64,000 nt of DNA from Fen-330 sp050008465 (GTDB taxonomy: Bacteria > Acidobacteriota > Terriglobia > Bryobacterales > Bryobacteraceae): assembly GCA_050008465.1 (NCBI GenBank), contig JBEKMO010000006.1, positions 1 through 64,000 on the forward strand. The letters run 5' to 3'. Below, in pieces: positions 50,691 through 60,285 of the stretch. How positions within the stretch are numbered: position 1 is the first letter of the stretch; each line of letters begins with the position of its first letter. Made by a program: the position numbers and the translations under genes. Below the pieces are notes generated by a model. That model ran no database searches and had not been told where the DNA came from. It saw only the letters and a program-made list of their open reading frames with translations.

Positions 50691-53204
50691 ATGCCATTCA
50701 ACATGCCCGATACTCTCGACCCCATGCTCAACCGCCGCATCGGACACTACCGCCTCACCGAACGCATCGGCGAAGGCGGCATGGGCGTGGTCTATCTTGC
50801 CGAGCGCCAGGATGAGTTCCGTCAGCGCGTGGCCATCAAGCTGGTGCGCTGGGCCGCCGAGTCTCCCGAAGTCGTCGCCCGCCTCCGCGCCGAGCGCCAG
50901 ACCCTGGCCGCGGTCAGTCACCCGAATATCGTCGCCCTGCTGGACGGCGGAGCCACCGAAGATGGCATGCCCTACCTGGTGATGGAGTACATCGAAGGGA
51001 CTCCGATCGACGAGTACTGCGTGGCGCACTCGCTGGACCTAACCGCGCGCCTGCGCCTGTTCCTGCGGGTCTGTGCTCCGGTTGAGTACGCACACCAGCA
51101 CCTCATCGTCCACTGCGACCTCAAGCCGTCCAACATCCTGGTGACCGCCGACGGCACGCCCAAACTGCTCGATTTCGGAATCGCCAAGTTGCTCGCGCCG
51201 CAACCCGGGGCCGGCGCCTACCTGACCATGGGCGCGCAGCGGCCCTTCACCCCCCAGTACGCCAGCCCCGAGCAGTTCCTCGGGAGACCGGTTACCACCA
51301 CCACCGACGTGTATGCTCTGGGCACGGTTCTCTTCCAACTGCTCACCGGCCACTCGCCCTATCGCTTCCAGACGCACTCCGACGCCGAGATGATCAGCGC
51401 GGTGTGCGTGCAGGAGCCGCAGCGTCCCAGCACGGCATTGGAGACTGCGCCCGAGGCCCGCCGCCTGGAGGGCGACCTCGACGCCATCATCCTCAAAGCG
51501 CTGCGTAAGGAGCCTCAGAATCGCTACAGTTCGGTCGAGCAACTGGCCGAGGACATCCGGCGCCACCTGGACGGACGGCCGGTCACGGCCCGCAAAGGCA
51601 CCTTCCGCTATCGCGCCTCGAAGTTCATCCGCCGCAACCGCGTCACCGCTGCCGCCTCCGCGATCGTCGCCCTGGCCATCCTGGGGGGAGTCGGCGGCGT
51701 GGCCTGGCAGGCTCGTGTCGCGCTGGCTGCCAAAGCCCGCGCTGAGCGCCGCTTCAACGACGTCCGGAGGCTCGCGAACTTCCTTCTGTTCGATTTCCAC
51801 GACGCAGTACAGAAGCTGCCCGGGTCAACTCCCATTGAAGAAATGCTGGTCGCGCAATCGCTCGGGTATCTCGACAGCCTGGCTCGCGAGGCGGGCGGGG
51901 ATCCGGGTCTCGAGATCGAGATGGTCGAGGCCTACGTCAAGCTCGGCGACGTACAGGGCAATCCTTACAACCCGAACCTGGGTGACACGACGGGCGCGCT
52001 GGCAAGCTATCGCAAGGCGCTAGCCATCGCCGAGCCGCTGGCCCGCTCGGATCCCGGAAGCGCCCGCGCCACACGCGCTCTGGCCCGCGTTCATTTGCAC
52101 CTGGGCGATGTGCTTCTGCTGACCCAGCAGACTCAGGATGCCGTCGCGCATGCCCGCCAGGCCACGAACTGGTTCGAGAAGCTCGCCACGGAGCACCCCG
52201 CCGATCTCGAAGCGCGCGCCGACATTGCCAGCAGCCTCGAGGGCCTCGGTGACCAGCTTGCCAAGGGCCTCCGCGACACTGCTGGAGCGCTCGAGAGTTA
52301 CGAGAAGTCACTCACCCATTGGGAGACCGCCCTGGCGCTTGACCCCGGGTACATCCGCGCCCGCCGCGCCACTGCGGGGCTGAATATGAAAATCGCCGAC
52401 TTCGAGGCAACCCGGGACGCGCACGCCGCGCTGGCCAGGCTGGAGAAGTCTCTCCGCATTCTCGGTACTCTGCCGGCCGCCGAGCAGGCCTCGGTGGCTT
52501 CCCGCCGACTCGAAGCCACCATCCGCCGGCGCATCGCCGACGTACTCTGGGAACTCAACGACACCAAGGGCGCGCTGGAGGCCTACCGCCAGGCCACCGA
52601 AAGCTTCGCTGCGCTGGCTGCGCTCGACCCCAGCAACACGCGCGCGCAGTTCGATCTCATTGTGGTCCTCAGCAATGCCGGGGAGACCTACAACGAAGCC
52701 GGGGACCAAGCCGGCGCGCTGCGCAACTACGCCCAAGTCGCCGACAATCTCGAACGCCTGCTCAAGATCGACCCGGGCAACCTGACCTGGCGATCGCGCC
52801 TCGCGGAAACCCGCGTGCGCATCGGTGGGCTGCTGGTGAAGACCGGCCAGGCGGCGGATGCCAGCCACCAGACCGCCCGCGGGCTGGAGGCGGCCCGGCA
52901 GATCGCCGAGAACCCCGCTGCCCCCGCCAGCGAACTTATCGGCGCCGCCCGGCTGCTAGTGGTGTGCGAGCCCAAGGAGCTCCGCGACGCAAGCGCCGCT
53001 CTCCGCTATGCGCAGCGCGCCGTGAATCTCACCAAGGCCAGTGACGCCTACGCTTTGGATACCCTTGCCGAAGCCCAGCTCCAGACCGGCCGTCGCGAGG
53101 CGGCAGCCGAAACGGTCAACAAGGCACTGGCTCTCACCGGAGCCTCCCAGCCCGCACCCTGGATTCGGCGTTCGCTCGAAGCCAAGCTGGCTCGTTTGAA
53201 GTGA
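50691..53204 (+). CDS. Ser/Thr protein kinase with C-terminal TPR region
   Basis: An 837-residue protein. The Hanks-type kinase domain (about 18-290) has GEGGMGVVYLAER, the ATP Lys in VAIKLV, HCDLKPSNIL (HRD with Cys for Arg, a non-RD kinase) and DFGIAKLL. A single membrane helix (about 318-337) leads to TPR-like helical repeats outside the membrane (about 380-830). Two start codons are possible (50691, 50703). It probably phosphorylates regulators in response to an outside signal. Confidence 0.9.
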   Translation: MPFNMPDTLDPMLNRRIGHYRLTERIGEGGMGVVYLAERQDEFRQRVAIKLVRWAAESPEVVARLRAERQTLAAVSHPNIVALLDGGATEDGMPYLVMEYIEGTPIDEYCVAHSLDLTARLRLFLRVCAPVEYAHQHLIVHCDLKPSNILVTADGTPKLLDFGIAKLLAPQPGAGAYLTMGAQRPFTPQYASPEQFLGRPVTTTTDVYALGTVLFQLLTGHSPYRFQTHSDAEMISAVCVQEPQRPSTALETAPEARRLEGDLDAIILKALRKEPQNRYSSVEQLAEDIRRHLDGRPVTARKGTFRYRASKFIRRNRVTAAASAIVALAILGGVGGVAWQARVALAAKARAERRFNDVRRLANFLLFDFHDAVQKLPGSTPIEEMLVAQSLGYLDSLAREAGGDPGLEIEMVEAYVKLGDVQGNPYNPNLGDTTGALASYRKALAIAEPLARSDPGSARATRALARVHLHLGDVLLLTQQTQDAVAHARQATNWFEKLATEHPADLEARADIASSLEGLGDQLAKGLRDTAGALESYEKSLTHWETALALDPGYIRARRATAGLNMKIADFEATRDAHAALARLEKSLRILGTLPAAEQASVASRRLEATIRRRIADVLWELNDTKGALEAYRQATESFAALAALDPSNTRAQFDLIVVLSNAGETYNEAGDQAGALRNYAQVADNLERLLKIDPGNLTWRSRLAETRVRIGGLLVKTGQAADASHQTARGLEAARQIAENPAAPASELIGAARLLVVCEPKELRDASAALRYAQRAVNLTKASDAYALDTLAEAQLQTGRREAAAETVNKALALTGASQPAPWIRRSLEAKLARLK

Positions 53205-53244
53205 CCTGAGTCAGCATCGTGGCGCAGGCCTTCAGCCGGTGCGG

Positions 53245-54048
53245 TCAGGCCGTGGGAATCTCCAGTTTTCCTTGCCGGTAGGCGCGGAGATAATCGACGC
53301 AGTACTCGTCGCGACCGAGCAGCGCTTCCGCGGCCGCGACACTGGCCATCAACTGCCGGTCGCAAGGATCGACAATGGCCGCATCCAGCCCCCGCGCCAT
53401 CAGCAGCATCAGGAAAACTTCGTTCACCAGTTTCCGCACCGGAAGACCGTACGAGACGTTGCTCAACCCGGCGCTGATGTGGACCCCGGGGTAACGCCCG
53501 GCAATCCGGCCGACCGCCTCCAGCACCGAGGGGCCGCACTCGGGGCCGGTCGAGATCGGCAACACGCAGGGATCCACGTAGATGTCCTCCAGCGCGACGC
53601 CCTCGGCCGTGAGATGGTCCACCAGGCGGCAGGCGGTCTCCACCCGGTCGTCCACGCCGGTGGGAGTGCCCGACTCCCCCATGCAAAGCGCGACCACCTG
53701 GGTCCGGTATTCCCGCACCAGCGGAAGCACCGCCTGGAGCCGCGCCGGTTCGTCCGTGATGGAGTTGATCAACGGCCGCCGCTGGCACAGCGGCAGCGCT
53801 GCCCGCAGGGCCTCCGGGTCGGAGCTGTCGAGTGAGAGGGGCAGTTCGGTCGCCTCCTGCACAATTCCCACCAGCCATGCCAGGCACTCCGCTTCGCGCC
53901 CCGCCAGGCCGCCATTGACGTCCAATATGTGCGCCCCGGCCGCCACCTGCCTCAGCGCGACGTCCTTGATGAAATCCGCGTCTTTCTTCTCCGCTGCCGC
54001 ACCCACTTTCTTGCGCGTGCAGTTGATCAATTCGCCGATAATAATCAT
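53245..54048 (-). CDS. Methyltetrahydrofolate-binding corrinoid methyltransferase (AcsE/DHPS-like)
   Basis: A 267-residue TIM barrel of the pterin-binding family: IIIGELINCTRKKV, AGAHILDVNGG, PLSLDSSDPEALRAA, PLINSITDEP. This is closer to acetogen AcsE or MetH pterin domains than to folate-making DHPS. It overlaps the MetF-like gene by 4 bases, so the two probably share one-carbon folate chemistry: methyl-THF made by MetF would be passed to a corrinoid or other acceptor. Confidence 0.75.
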   Translation of the reverse strand: MIIIGELINCTRKKVGAAAEKKDADFIKDVALRQVAAGAHILDVNGGLAGREAECLAWLVGIVQEATELPLSLDSSDPEALRAALPLCQRRPLINSITDEPARLQAVLPLVREYRTQVVALCMGESGTPTGVDDRVETACRLVDHLTAEGVALEDIYVDPCVLPISTGPECGPSVLEAVGRIAGRYPGVHISAGLSNVSYGLPVRKLVNEVFLMLLMARGLDAAIVDPCDRQLMASVAAAEALLGRDEYCVDYLRAYRQGKLEIPTA

Positions 54049-55628
54049 GACTCTTCCTGTTTGCTCTCGCCTGCCTGAAGCTGCACTCTGTTCGGGAGGT
54101 TGTCCAGCCCCACCAGCCGGTTGGCCAACGCGTTGGTACGGTCCAGCCGCCAGTCTCTGGGCGGGATCAGGGTGCGCGCGAATTTCCTGGGATCGTCGCC
54201 CAACGCCCGCGCGCCAAGGTAAACCTGGTTCCAGATGCAGGGCAGCTCGGGACGGGCCTCGCAGCTCCCATCGACGCGTGAGCCGCCGCAGGGGCCGTTG
54301 CGCAGTTCCTTATAGCACCAGCGCATCGAGCAGCCTACGTAGTTCAAGTGCTCCTGGATGCAGTCCCCGCAACTGGCGCAGCCCAGCGCCCACTTTCTGT
54401 ACAGAGACGACGGCTCCAGCAGCCTGCACCACAGGCCGCGCCGCCAGGCATCGTCGGCCGCCGGCGGCTCGGGCCGCTTCAGACGCTTCGCGAAGAACCG
54501 GGCTCCCAGGGAGCCCTCCGCAATGAGGTGGCGGTGCACCGCGCGCGAGAGCCGCTGGGTCCAGGACGGCCGCCGCCGGGTCTCGGCAACCTGGTAGCTG
54601 CCGCTCGCCTCGCTGAGGCCATCGCTGGCAGGCGGCAGTAGGTAGAACTCGTTCGGGGTCGCGAAGACCAGTTCGTCCATCCTCTGCCGCCAGCCGCCGC
54701 CGATCACCGCGGCGCGCTCCAGGATGCTCGTGAAATCGCCGTGCGAAAGCCCGAAGCCGCCGATGTGAGCTCCGGCGAACCCGAGGCCCTTCACCGCCGC
54801 CACCATCAGCGCGGCGCGTTCCAACCGCTGCGGCTTTTTCTCCTGCTCCAGCCGCCGGATCAGTTCCTCGCTCACCACGCAACCCGCCAGTTCGCCGCTC
54901 TGCATCATCCGGGCGATGGTGGCGGTTGGGACGTACACGTTGGCCAGCACCGGGACGTGCCCCAGGCCCTCCCGCCGCATGTACTGCTGCAGCTCGTCCA
55001 GCTTGCGGAGATTGAAGCCGATCTGGGTGATGATGAACCGCGCGCCCGCCGCGATCTTCAGCTCCAGCTTGTAGAGCTGCATCATCAGATCCGGCTCCCG
55101 CACCTTGAACGGATTCACCACCGCTCCCGGAAAGAACTCAAAGGGCGTGGTTTGCACGGCTCGCGTGCCCAGCCGGTACTCCAACCCGCTGCGCAGGGCC
55201 CGAATCAGCCACAGAATCAGCACCGAATCCAAGTCGTGGACCGGCTTGGCTTTCCCCTGGAACCCGTCCTTCTGCGCGTCGCCGGTCAGCGCCAGGATGT
55301 TGGCCGCGCCCAACCGCGCCAGAGCGTGCAGACGGCCTTCCAGCAAGGAGCGGTTGCCGTCCTTGCCCGTGAGATGCGCGATCGGCGTGAGACCGCGATC
55401 GATCACCGAGGCCGCGAAGGCTTCCGGCGGCAGGGCCGGGTTGCCGCCCGGCAGGTCCGTCAGGCTCAGGACCTTGATCCCGTCCTGTTGCCGGGACGCG
55501 GCCTCGACGAAGTCCTCCGCCTCGCTCACCGTATGGTCCCGGCCGAGCACCAGTTCCGCGGAGCAGACGAACCGTCCCTCTTCTAAAGCAGATCGTAGGT
55601 AGTTACCGTTCACAACCGTTCGAAACAT
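54045..55628 (-). CDS. metF: Methylenetetrahydrofolate reductase fused to a MetV-like Cys domain
   Basis: A 527-residue protein. Residues 1-300 are the MTHFR barrel (VLSLTDLPGGNPALP, GANILALTGDAQ, FIITQIGFNLRKLDELQQYM). The C-terminal 120 residues contain the MetV-like Cys-rich region (CASCGDCIQEHLNYVGC, then MRWCYKELRNGPCGGS), which binds Fe-S or zinc and feeds electrons in acetogen-type MetVF. Here both are on one chain. Confidence 0.8.
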   Translation of the reverse strand: MFRTVVNGNYLRSALEEGRFVCSAELVLGRDHTVSEAEDFVEAASRQQDGIKVLSLTDLPGGNPALPPEAFAASVIDRGLTPIAHLTGKDGNRSLLEGRLHALARLGAANILALTGDAQKDGFQGKAKPVHDLDSVLILWLIRALRSGLEYRLGTRAVQTTPFEFFPGAVVNPFKVREPDLMMQLYKLELKIAAGARFIITQIGFNLRKLDELQQYMRREGLGHVPVLANVYVPTATIARMMQSGELAGCVVSEELIRRLEQEKKPQRLERAALMVAAVKGLGFAGAHIGGFGLSHGDFTSILERAAVIGGGWRQRMDELVFATPNEFYLLPPASDGLSEASGSYQVAETRRRPSWTQRLSRAVHRHLIAEGSLGARFFAKRLKRPEPPAADDAWRRGLWCRLLEPSSLYRKWALGCASCGDCIQEHLNYVGCSMRWCYKELRNGPCGGSRVDGSCEARPELPCIWNQVYLGARALGDDPRKFARTLIPPRDWRLDRTNALANRLVGLDNLPNRVQLQAGESKQEES

Positions 55629-55676
55629 GATACCGCATTGGTCTCTCGCGGCCCCGATCTGCTATCATTCGTGCGC

Positions 55677-56603
55677 ATGGGTGAATATTCGATTGGAGTC
55701 GATCTGGGAGGGACCAACCTTCGCGCGGCGGCCATTGACCGCGGCGGAACGATGCTCGAGAAGGTGGAAGGGGCCACGCAGCTTTCGGCGGGGCGGGATG
55801 CCGTGGTCGCCGATATCGTGGCCTCCATTGTGAAGCTGCGCTCGAGCGGCGGCGCCGAACACCTGGTCGGCATCGGCATCGGCACGCCTGGGTTCATCGT
55901 CATCGAAAAGGGCATCATCACCGAGTCGCCCAACCTGCCCGGCTTTCAGAATTTCGCCATCCGGGATGAGATCGAGCGCCTGCTCCAGGCCCCGGTCCTG
56001 CTGGAGAACGACGCCAACGCGGCGGCGTTGGGCGAGAAGTGGATGGGCGCCGGCCGCGACGTCGACGACCTGGTTCTGCTCACGCTCGGCACCGGCATCG
56101 GCGGCGGCATCATCTCGAACCGGAAGGTGCTTCACGGCTTCGTCGGCATGGCCGGAGAGCTCGGGCACATGACCGTGATCCCGGGCGGCAACCCGTGCGC
56201 TTGCGGAAACAACGGCTGCCTGGAGAAACACGCTTCCGCTACCGCCGTCACCGCCATGGCCAGGATGATGGGGTTAGGCGACAACCCGACGGCCAAGGAC
56301 GTTTGTGAACTGGCTCTCGCCGGCAACCTCAAGGCCCAGGTGGTCTTCGAGAGGATGGGCAGCGCCCTCGGAATTGCGCTGGCCACGCTCGTCAACATTT
56401 TCAACTTCCCGCTCTATCTCTTGAGCGGCGGCGTCCTGCCCGCCTGGGACCTGTTCGCCCCCGCCATGTTCGATGAGCTCAAGCGCCGGTCCTTCGTGTT
56501 CCGCCATACCACCACGCGCATCGAAAAGGCGACCCTCGGCAACGAGGCCGGGTTGTTCGGCGCCGCCTACCTTCCCTTTCAATCGCGCATCATCGCCCCC
56601 TGA
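55677..56603 (+). CDS. ROK-family sugar kinase (glucokinase type)
   Basis: A 308-residue protein, starting with ATG at 55677. It has the ATP-binding start IGVDLGGTNLRAAAID, GIGIGTPGF, the catalytic region LLENDANAAALGE and the zinc motif CACGNNGCLEKHAS of ROK proteins. There is no N-terminal DNA-binding domain, so it is an enzyme rather than a repressor. Glucose or a related sugar is the likely substrate. Confidence 0.88.
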   Translation: MGEYSIGVDLGGTNLRAAAIDRGGTMLEKVEGATQLSAGRDAVVADIVASIVKLRSSGGAEHLVGIGIGTPGFIVIEKGIITESPNLPGFQNFAIRDEIERLLQAPVLLENDANAAALGEKWMGAGRDVDDLVLLTLGTGIGGGIISNRKVLHGFVGMAGELGHMTVIPGGNPCACGNNGCLEKHASATAVTAMARMMGLGDNPTAKDVCELALAGNLKAQVVFERMGSALGIALATLVNIFNFPLYLLSGGVLPAWDLFAPAMFDELKRRSFVFRHTTTRIEKATLGNEAGLFGAAYLPFQSRIIAP

Positions 56604-56689
56604 GCTAAGGCTCGCGGACGCGCGCGGCTCGGCCACTGCTTGCAGGGACAAGGCGTCGCAGCCGAGCCGCGACCGCGAGGGAGCGGTTG

Positions 56690-59083
56690 TCAGCGCTCGG
56701 GCCACTTGTGCCGCGGGTAGCGGCGGCTGAGCTGCCGGCGCAGCTCAGGATACAAGCGCTGCCAGAAGCCCGCCAGGTCGGTCGTCGTCTGCACCGGCCG
56801 GTTGTTCGGCGCGAGCAGGTGGATCACCAGCGGCACCTTCCCGCCCCCGATCCGCGGCGATTCTTCCATGCCGAAGAATTCCTGGAGCTTGGCGGCCACC
56901 CAGGGCGACTGGCCGCGCGCGTAGTTCACGCGCACCTGGCGCCCGCTCGGCAAACGCAGCCGCGCCGGCGCGTATTCCTCGAGCAGACGCCGGCCGCCCG
57001 GTGGCAGCCGCTCCTCGAGCGCGCGAGCGAGGCCTCCGTGCCGGGCCGCCGCCTCCAGTTCCGAGAAGCTCGCGAGGCCGCGGCACAGCGCCACCAGCGC
57101 CTTCCGAACGTCGCCGTCGCCCACCTCCGGCAGGCTCGAGTGCTGGGCTGCGAACGACGCGCGCGCCAGAAACTGCTCCAATTCCTCCGCGTCCGCAAAG
57201 CGCGCGATTCCTTCGCCCAGCGCGCGGTCAGCCAGCATCCGCGCAGCCTCCTCCCGATCCCGCGGCGCGCCGCGGCACTCCTCGATGACGAGCTTGTCAA
57301 ACAGCAGCAGGCTGGCCTCCTCGACGCGCTCGGCCGTACGGTTCCACTCCAGGCCGCTGCGCTCCGTCACGCGATCGGCAAACAGGTCCAGCAGCCACTC
57401 CGGCTCGATCCCGCTCGCCAGCCTCACCAGCGGCAACCCGCCTTCCGGGCGCTCCTCGACGTCCACCGCGACCAGGTACTCGCGGTCGCGAACCACGCTC
57501 GCCGGCGACAGCACCGCCGATCCGCCCGACCCGAGCAGCAGGTCGTTGCCTTTGCGCCGCCGCGCCACGCGGTCGGGGAATGCCGCCAGCACCGCCTCCA
57601 TCAGCGCCTCGTCTCCTCCACGCCCCCGCCGGCCGCGCGGAGCCGCGCGCCGGATCTGCTGGTAAAGTTGCCGCGTGCGCGGCTCCCAATCCGATTCGAG
57701 CAGCAGCAGCAGGTCCGACGGCCCCGCGCGGTCGGTCTCCGGCGGCAGCCTCTCTCCGGCGCTCAGCAGAGCCGCCAGCGCGCATCCGTCCTCCACCGCG
57801 CCGCGGCCGGAGGCTTCCAGGATCAGCCGTGCCAGCCGCGGATGCAGCGGCAGGCGAGCCATCTCCCGCCCCGCCTCGGTCAGGCATCCGCTGCCGTCCA
57901 ACGCGCCGAGCCTTCCGAGCAATTCGCTCGCCGCCTCGACCGCCGCCTTCGGCGGAGGCTCCAGCCACTCCAGTTCCTGTACTCCCATCGCGGCCAGCGC
58001 CAGCACCACTTGGGAGAGCTCTGCCCGCGCGATTTCCGGCGCATCCTGCGCCGGACGCCGGTGGAAGTCCTCCGCCGGATACAGCCGAATCACGCGCCCC
58101 GGCGCTGTTCGCCCGGCGCGTCCGGCCCGCTGGTTCGCCGACGCTTTGCTCACCCGCGTCACCACGAGCCTTGGCAGCCCGGACCACGGCGATTGGCTCG
58201 CCACCCGCGCCAGCCCGCTATCGACCACCGCCGTCACCCCCTCGATGGTCACCGAGCTCTCGGCCACGTTCGTCGCGAGGATCACCTTCCTCCGCTCCGC
58301 CGGCGCGATGGCGCGGTCCTGTTCCTCCGGCGGCAGGTCGCCGTGCAACGGGAGCAGGAGCAACCCCGCCCGTTGCGCCAGGCGCTCGCAGACGCGCGCC
58401 GCCCGCCGGATTTCCGCCGCGCCCGGCAGAAAGACCAGAACATCCCCGTCCAGTGCGTCCCGCACCAGTTTCTCGACCGCCACAGCGACCTGCCGCTCGA
58501 GCGGCTCCGGCGACGACGCCCGGTATTCGATCGATAGCTCGAAGAGCCTGCCCTCCGAACGCAATACCGGACAGTCCCCCAGAAACGCCGCAACCGGCGC
58601 CGTCTCGATAGTCGCCGACATCACCGCCAGCCGCAGGTCCGGCCGCCCCGTCTTCTGTAGACGCCGCAGCAGCGCCAGCGCAAGATCCCCCTCGAGATGC
58701 CGCTCGTGGAACTCGTCGAGCACCACCACCGCGACGCCACGCAGCTCGCGGTCCGCGAGCAGGCGCCGCGTGAGCACGCCCTCGGTCATGAACTTCAGCC
58801 GGGTGCGCGGCCCCGCCACCTCCTCGAACCGGACCTGGTAGCCGGCGGTCTCGCCCACGCGCTCGCCGAGCTCGGCCGCAACACGCCGAGCGGCCAGCCG
58901 CGCCGCCAGCCTCCGCGGCTCCAGCACCAGCACCTCGCCGCGCGCCTCGCCGAGCAGCGCCGGGGGAACGCGCGTCGTCTTCCCCGCCCCAGGAGGCGCT
59001 TCCACCACCACCGCGCGCCCGTGCCGCAACTGCTCCAGCGCATCCGGAATCAGCGCATCAATCGGCAGCCGCGGATTTGGCAT
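56690..59083 (-). CDS. hrpB: ATP-dependent helicase HrpB
   Basis: A 797-residue DEAH helicase: Walker A APPGAGKTTRVP (about 29-40), DEFHERHLEGD, SATIET, and QRAGRAGRTAPG (motif VI). The C-terminal HrpB domain follows (RFADAEELEQFLARASFAAQ). I chose the ATG at 59083 (MPNPRLPIDALIPD). The role is not well known; it may act in RNA metabolism. Confidence 0.9.
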   Translation of the reverse strand: MPNPRLPIDALIPDALEQLRHGRAVVVEAPPGAGKTTRVPPALLGEARGEVLVLEPRRLAARLAARRVAAELGERVGETAGYQVRFEEVAGPRTRLKFMTEGVLTRRLLADRELRGVAVVVLDEFHERHLEGDLALALLRRLQKTGRPDLRLAVMSATIETAPVAAFLGDCPVLRSEGRLFELSIEYRASSPEPLERQVAVAVEKLVRDALDGDVLVFLPGAAEIRRAARVCERLAQRAGLLLLPLHGDLPPEEQDRAIAPAERRKVILATNVAESSVTIEGVTAVVDSGLARVASQSPWSGLPRLVVTRVSKASANQRAGRAGRTAPGRVIRLYPAEDFHRRPAQDAPEIARAELSQVVLALAAMGVQELEWLEPPPKAAVEAASELLGRLGALDGSGCLTEAGREMARLPLHPRLARLILEASGRGAVEDGCALAALLSAGERLPPETDRAGPSDLLLLLESDWEPRTRQLYQQIRRAAPRGRRGRGGDEALMEAVLAAFPDRVARRRKGNDLLLGSGGSAVLSPASVVRDREYLVAVDVEERPEGGLPLVRLASGIEPEWLLDLFADRVTERSGLEWNRTAERVEEASLLLFDKLVIEECRGAPRDREEAARMLADRALGEGIARFADAEELEQFLARASFAAQHSSLPEVGDGDVRKALVALCRGLASFSELEAAARHGGLARALEERLPPGGRRLLEEYAPARLRLPSGRQVRVNYARGQSPWVAAKLQEFFGMEESPRIGGGKVPLVIHLLAPNNRPVQTTTDLAGFWQRLYPELRRQLSRRYPRHKWPER

Positions 59084-59163
59084 CGCTCTCAAATCGTACC
59101 GCGGTCTGTGCACCGCAGCCGCGGCATTGACATCGCTTTCCCAATTCGCGGACCATTACGCAT

Positions 59164-60285
59164 ATGGCCGAGACCCTGCCCCCACTTCGTCCCCCCAAGC
59201 GCCTGTTGATGGGCCCCGGCCCCAGCATGGTCGAGCCCCGCGTTTACGAGGCCATGCGCCAACCCATCGTGAGCCACGTCGATCCGTACTTCTTCCAGGT
59301 GGCTGAGGACATCCACCGGCTCCTCGCGCTGGTCTTCGGCACACGGAATCCGTTCACCATGGTGATCTCCGGAACCGGCAGCGCGGGCATGGAAGCCGCC
59401 ATCACGAATTTCAGCGATCCGGGCGCGCGTTTCGCGGTCTTCGCCAACGGCTACTTCAGCGACCGCATCACCGACATCGCCCGGCGCCAGGGCGCCGATG
59501 TTGTGCGTTTCGAGAAGCCCTGGGGCGAAACCTTCGGCGACGCGGAAGCGCGAGCCTTCATCCTGCGCGAACGGCCGGATGTGGTGGCGTATGTTCAGGC
59601 CGAAACCTCCACGGGCGCCTGGCAGAACGGCAAGGCCATTTGCGACGCGGCGCACGAGATCGGCGCGCTGGTGATTGGGGATTGTGTCACGTCGCTCGGC
59701 GGTATGCCGGTCGAGGTCGACTCGACGGGCATCGACATCGCCTACAGTTGCACGCAGAAGGGCCTGAGCTGCCCGCCGGGCCTGGCCCCCATCACGCTAT
59801 CCCCGCGCGCGCTCGAGAAGCTGCGCGCGCGCACCCTCCCGGTCCGCTCGTTTTACCTCGATCTGAAACTGCTCGACGACTACTACCAGGGCGCGCACCG
59901 GTACCACCACACCGCACCCATCACCATGTTCTACGCACTGAGGGAAGCGCTCGCCGTCATCGCCGAGGAGGGCATGGAAAAGCGCTTCGAGCGGCACCGC
60001 CGCAATCACCTCGCGCTGGTCGCCGGCCTCGAGGCAATGGAATTGCGCATGCACGTTGCCGATCCCGCGGACCGCCTCTGGACCCTGAATACGCCCCGGG
60101 TTCCCGAGGGCGTCGACGATCTCAAGGTTCGCAAGCGGCTGCTCGAGGAGCACGGCATCGAGATCCTTGGCGGCTTTGGCCCGCTGGCCGGGAAGGTGTT
60201 CCGCATCGGCCTGATGGGCGCCTCCTCGACCAAGGAGAACGTGCAGACGCTGCTCGCGGCCCTGGATTCCGCGTTGCGCGCCTAG
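59164..60285 (+). CDS. Class V aminotransferase (alanine/serine-glyoxylate type)
   Basis: A 373-residue PLP enzyme: LLMGPGPSMVEPRV, SGTGSAGMEAAI, GDCVTSLGGMPVEVD, and the PLP-Lys region SCTQKGLSCPPGLAP. The C-terminal end includes RIGLMGASSTKENV. It likely transaminates glyoxylate with Ala or Ser. Its end overlaps the convergent fabH gene by 4 bases. Confidence 0.85.
   Translation: MAETLPPLRPPKRLLMGPGPSMVEPRVYEAMRQPIVSHVDPYFFQVAEDIHRLLALVFGTRNPFTMVISGTGSAGMEAAITNFSDPGARFAVFANGYFSDRITDIARRQGADVVRFEKPWGETFGDAEARAFILRERPDVVAYVQAETSTGAWQNGKAICDAAHEIGALVIGDCVTSLGGMPVEVDSTGIDIAYSCTQKGLSCPPGLAPITLSPRALEKLRARTLPVRSFYLDLKLLDDYYQGAHRYHHTAPITMFYALREALAVIAEEGMEKRFERHRRNHLALVAGLEAMELRMHVADPADRLWTLNTPRVPEGVDDLKVRKRLLEEHGIEILGGFGPLAGKVFRIGLMGASSTKENVQTLLAALDSALRA

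Noticed and set aside
56687..58537. 616-residue plus-strand frame opposite hrpB
   Set aside because: It mirrors the codon bias of hrpB; the minus-strand gene has all helicase motifs.
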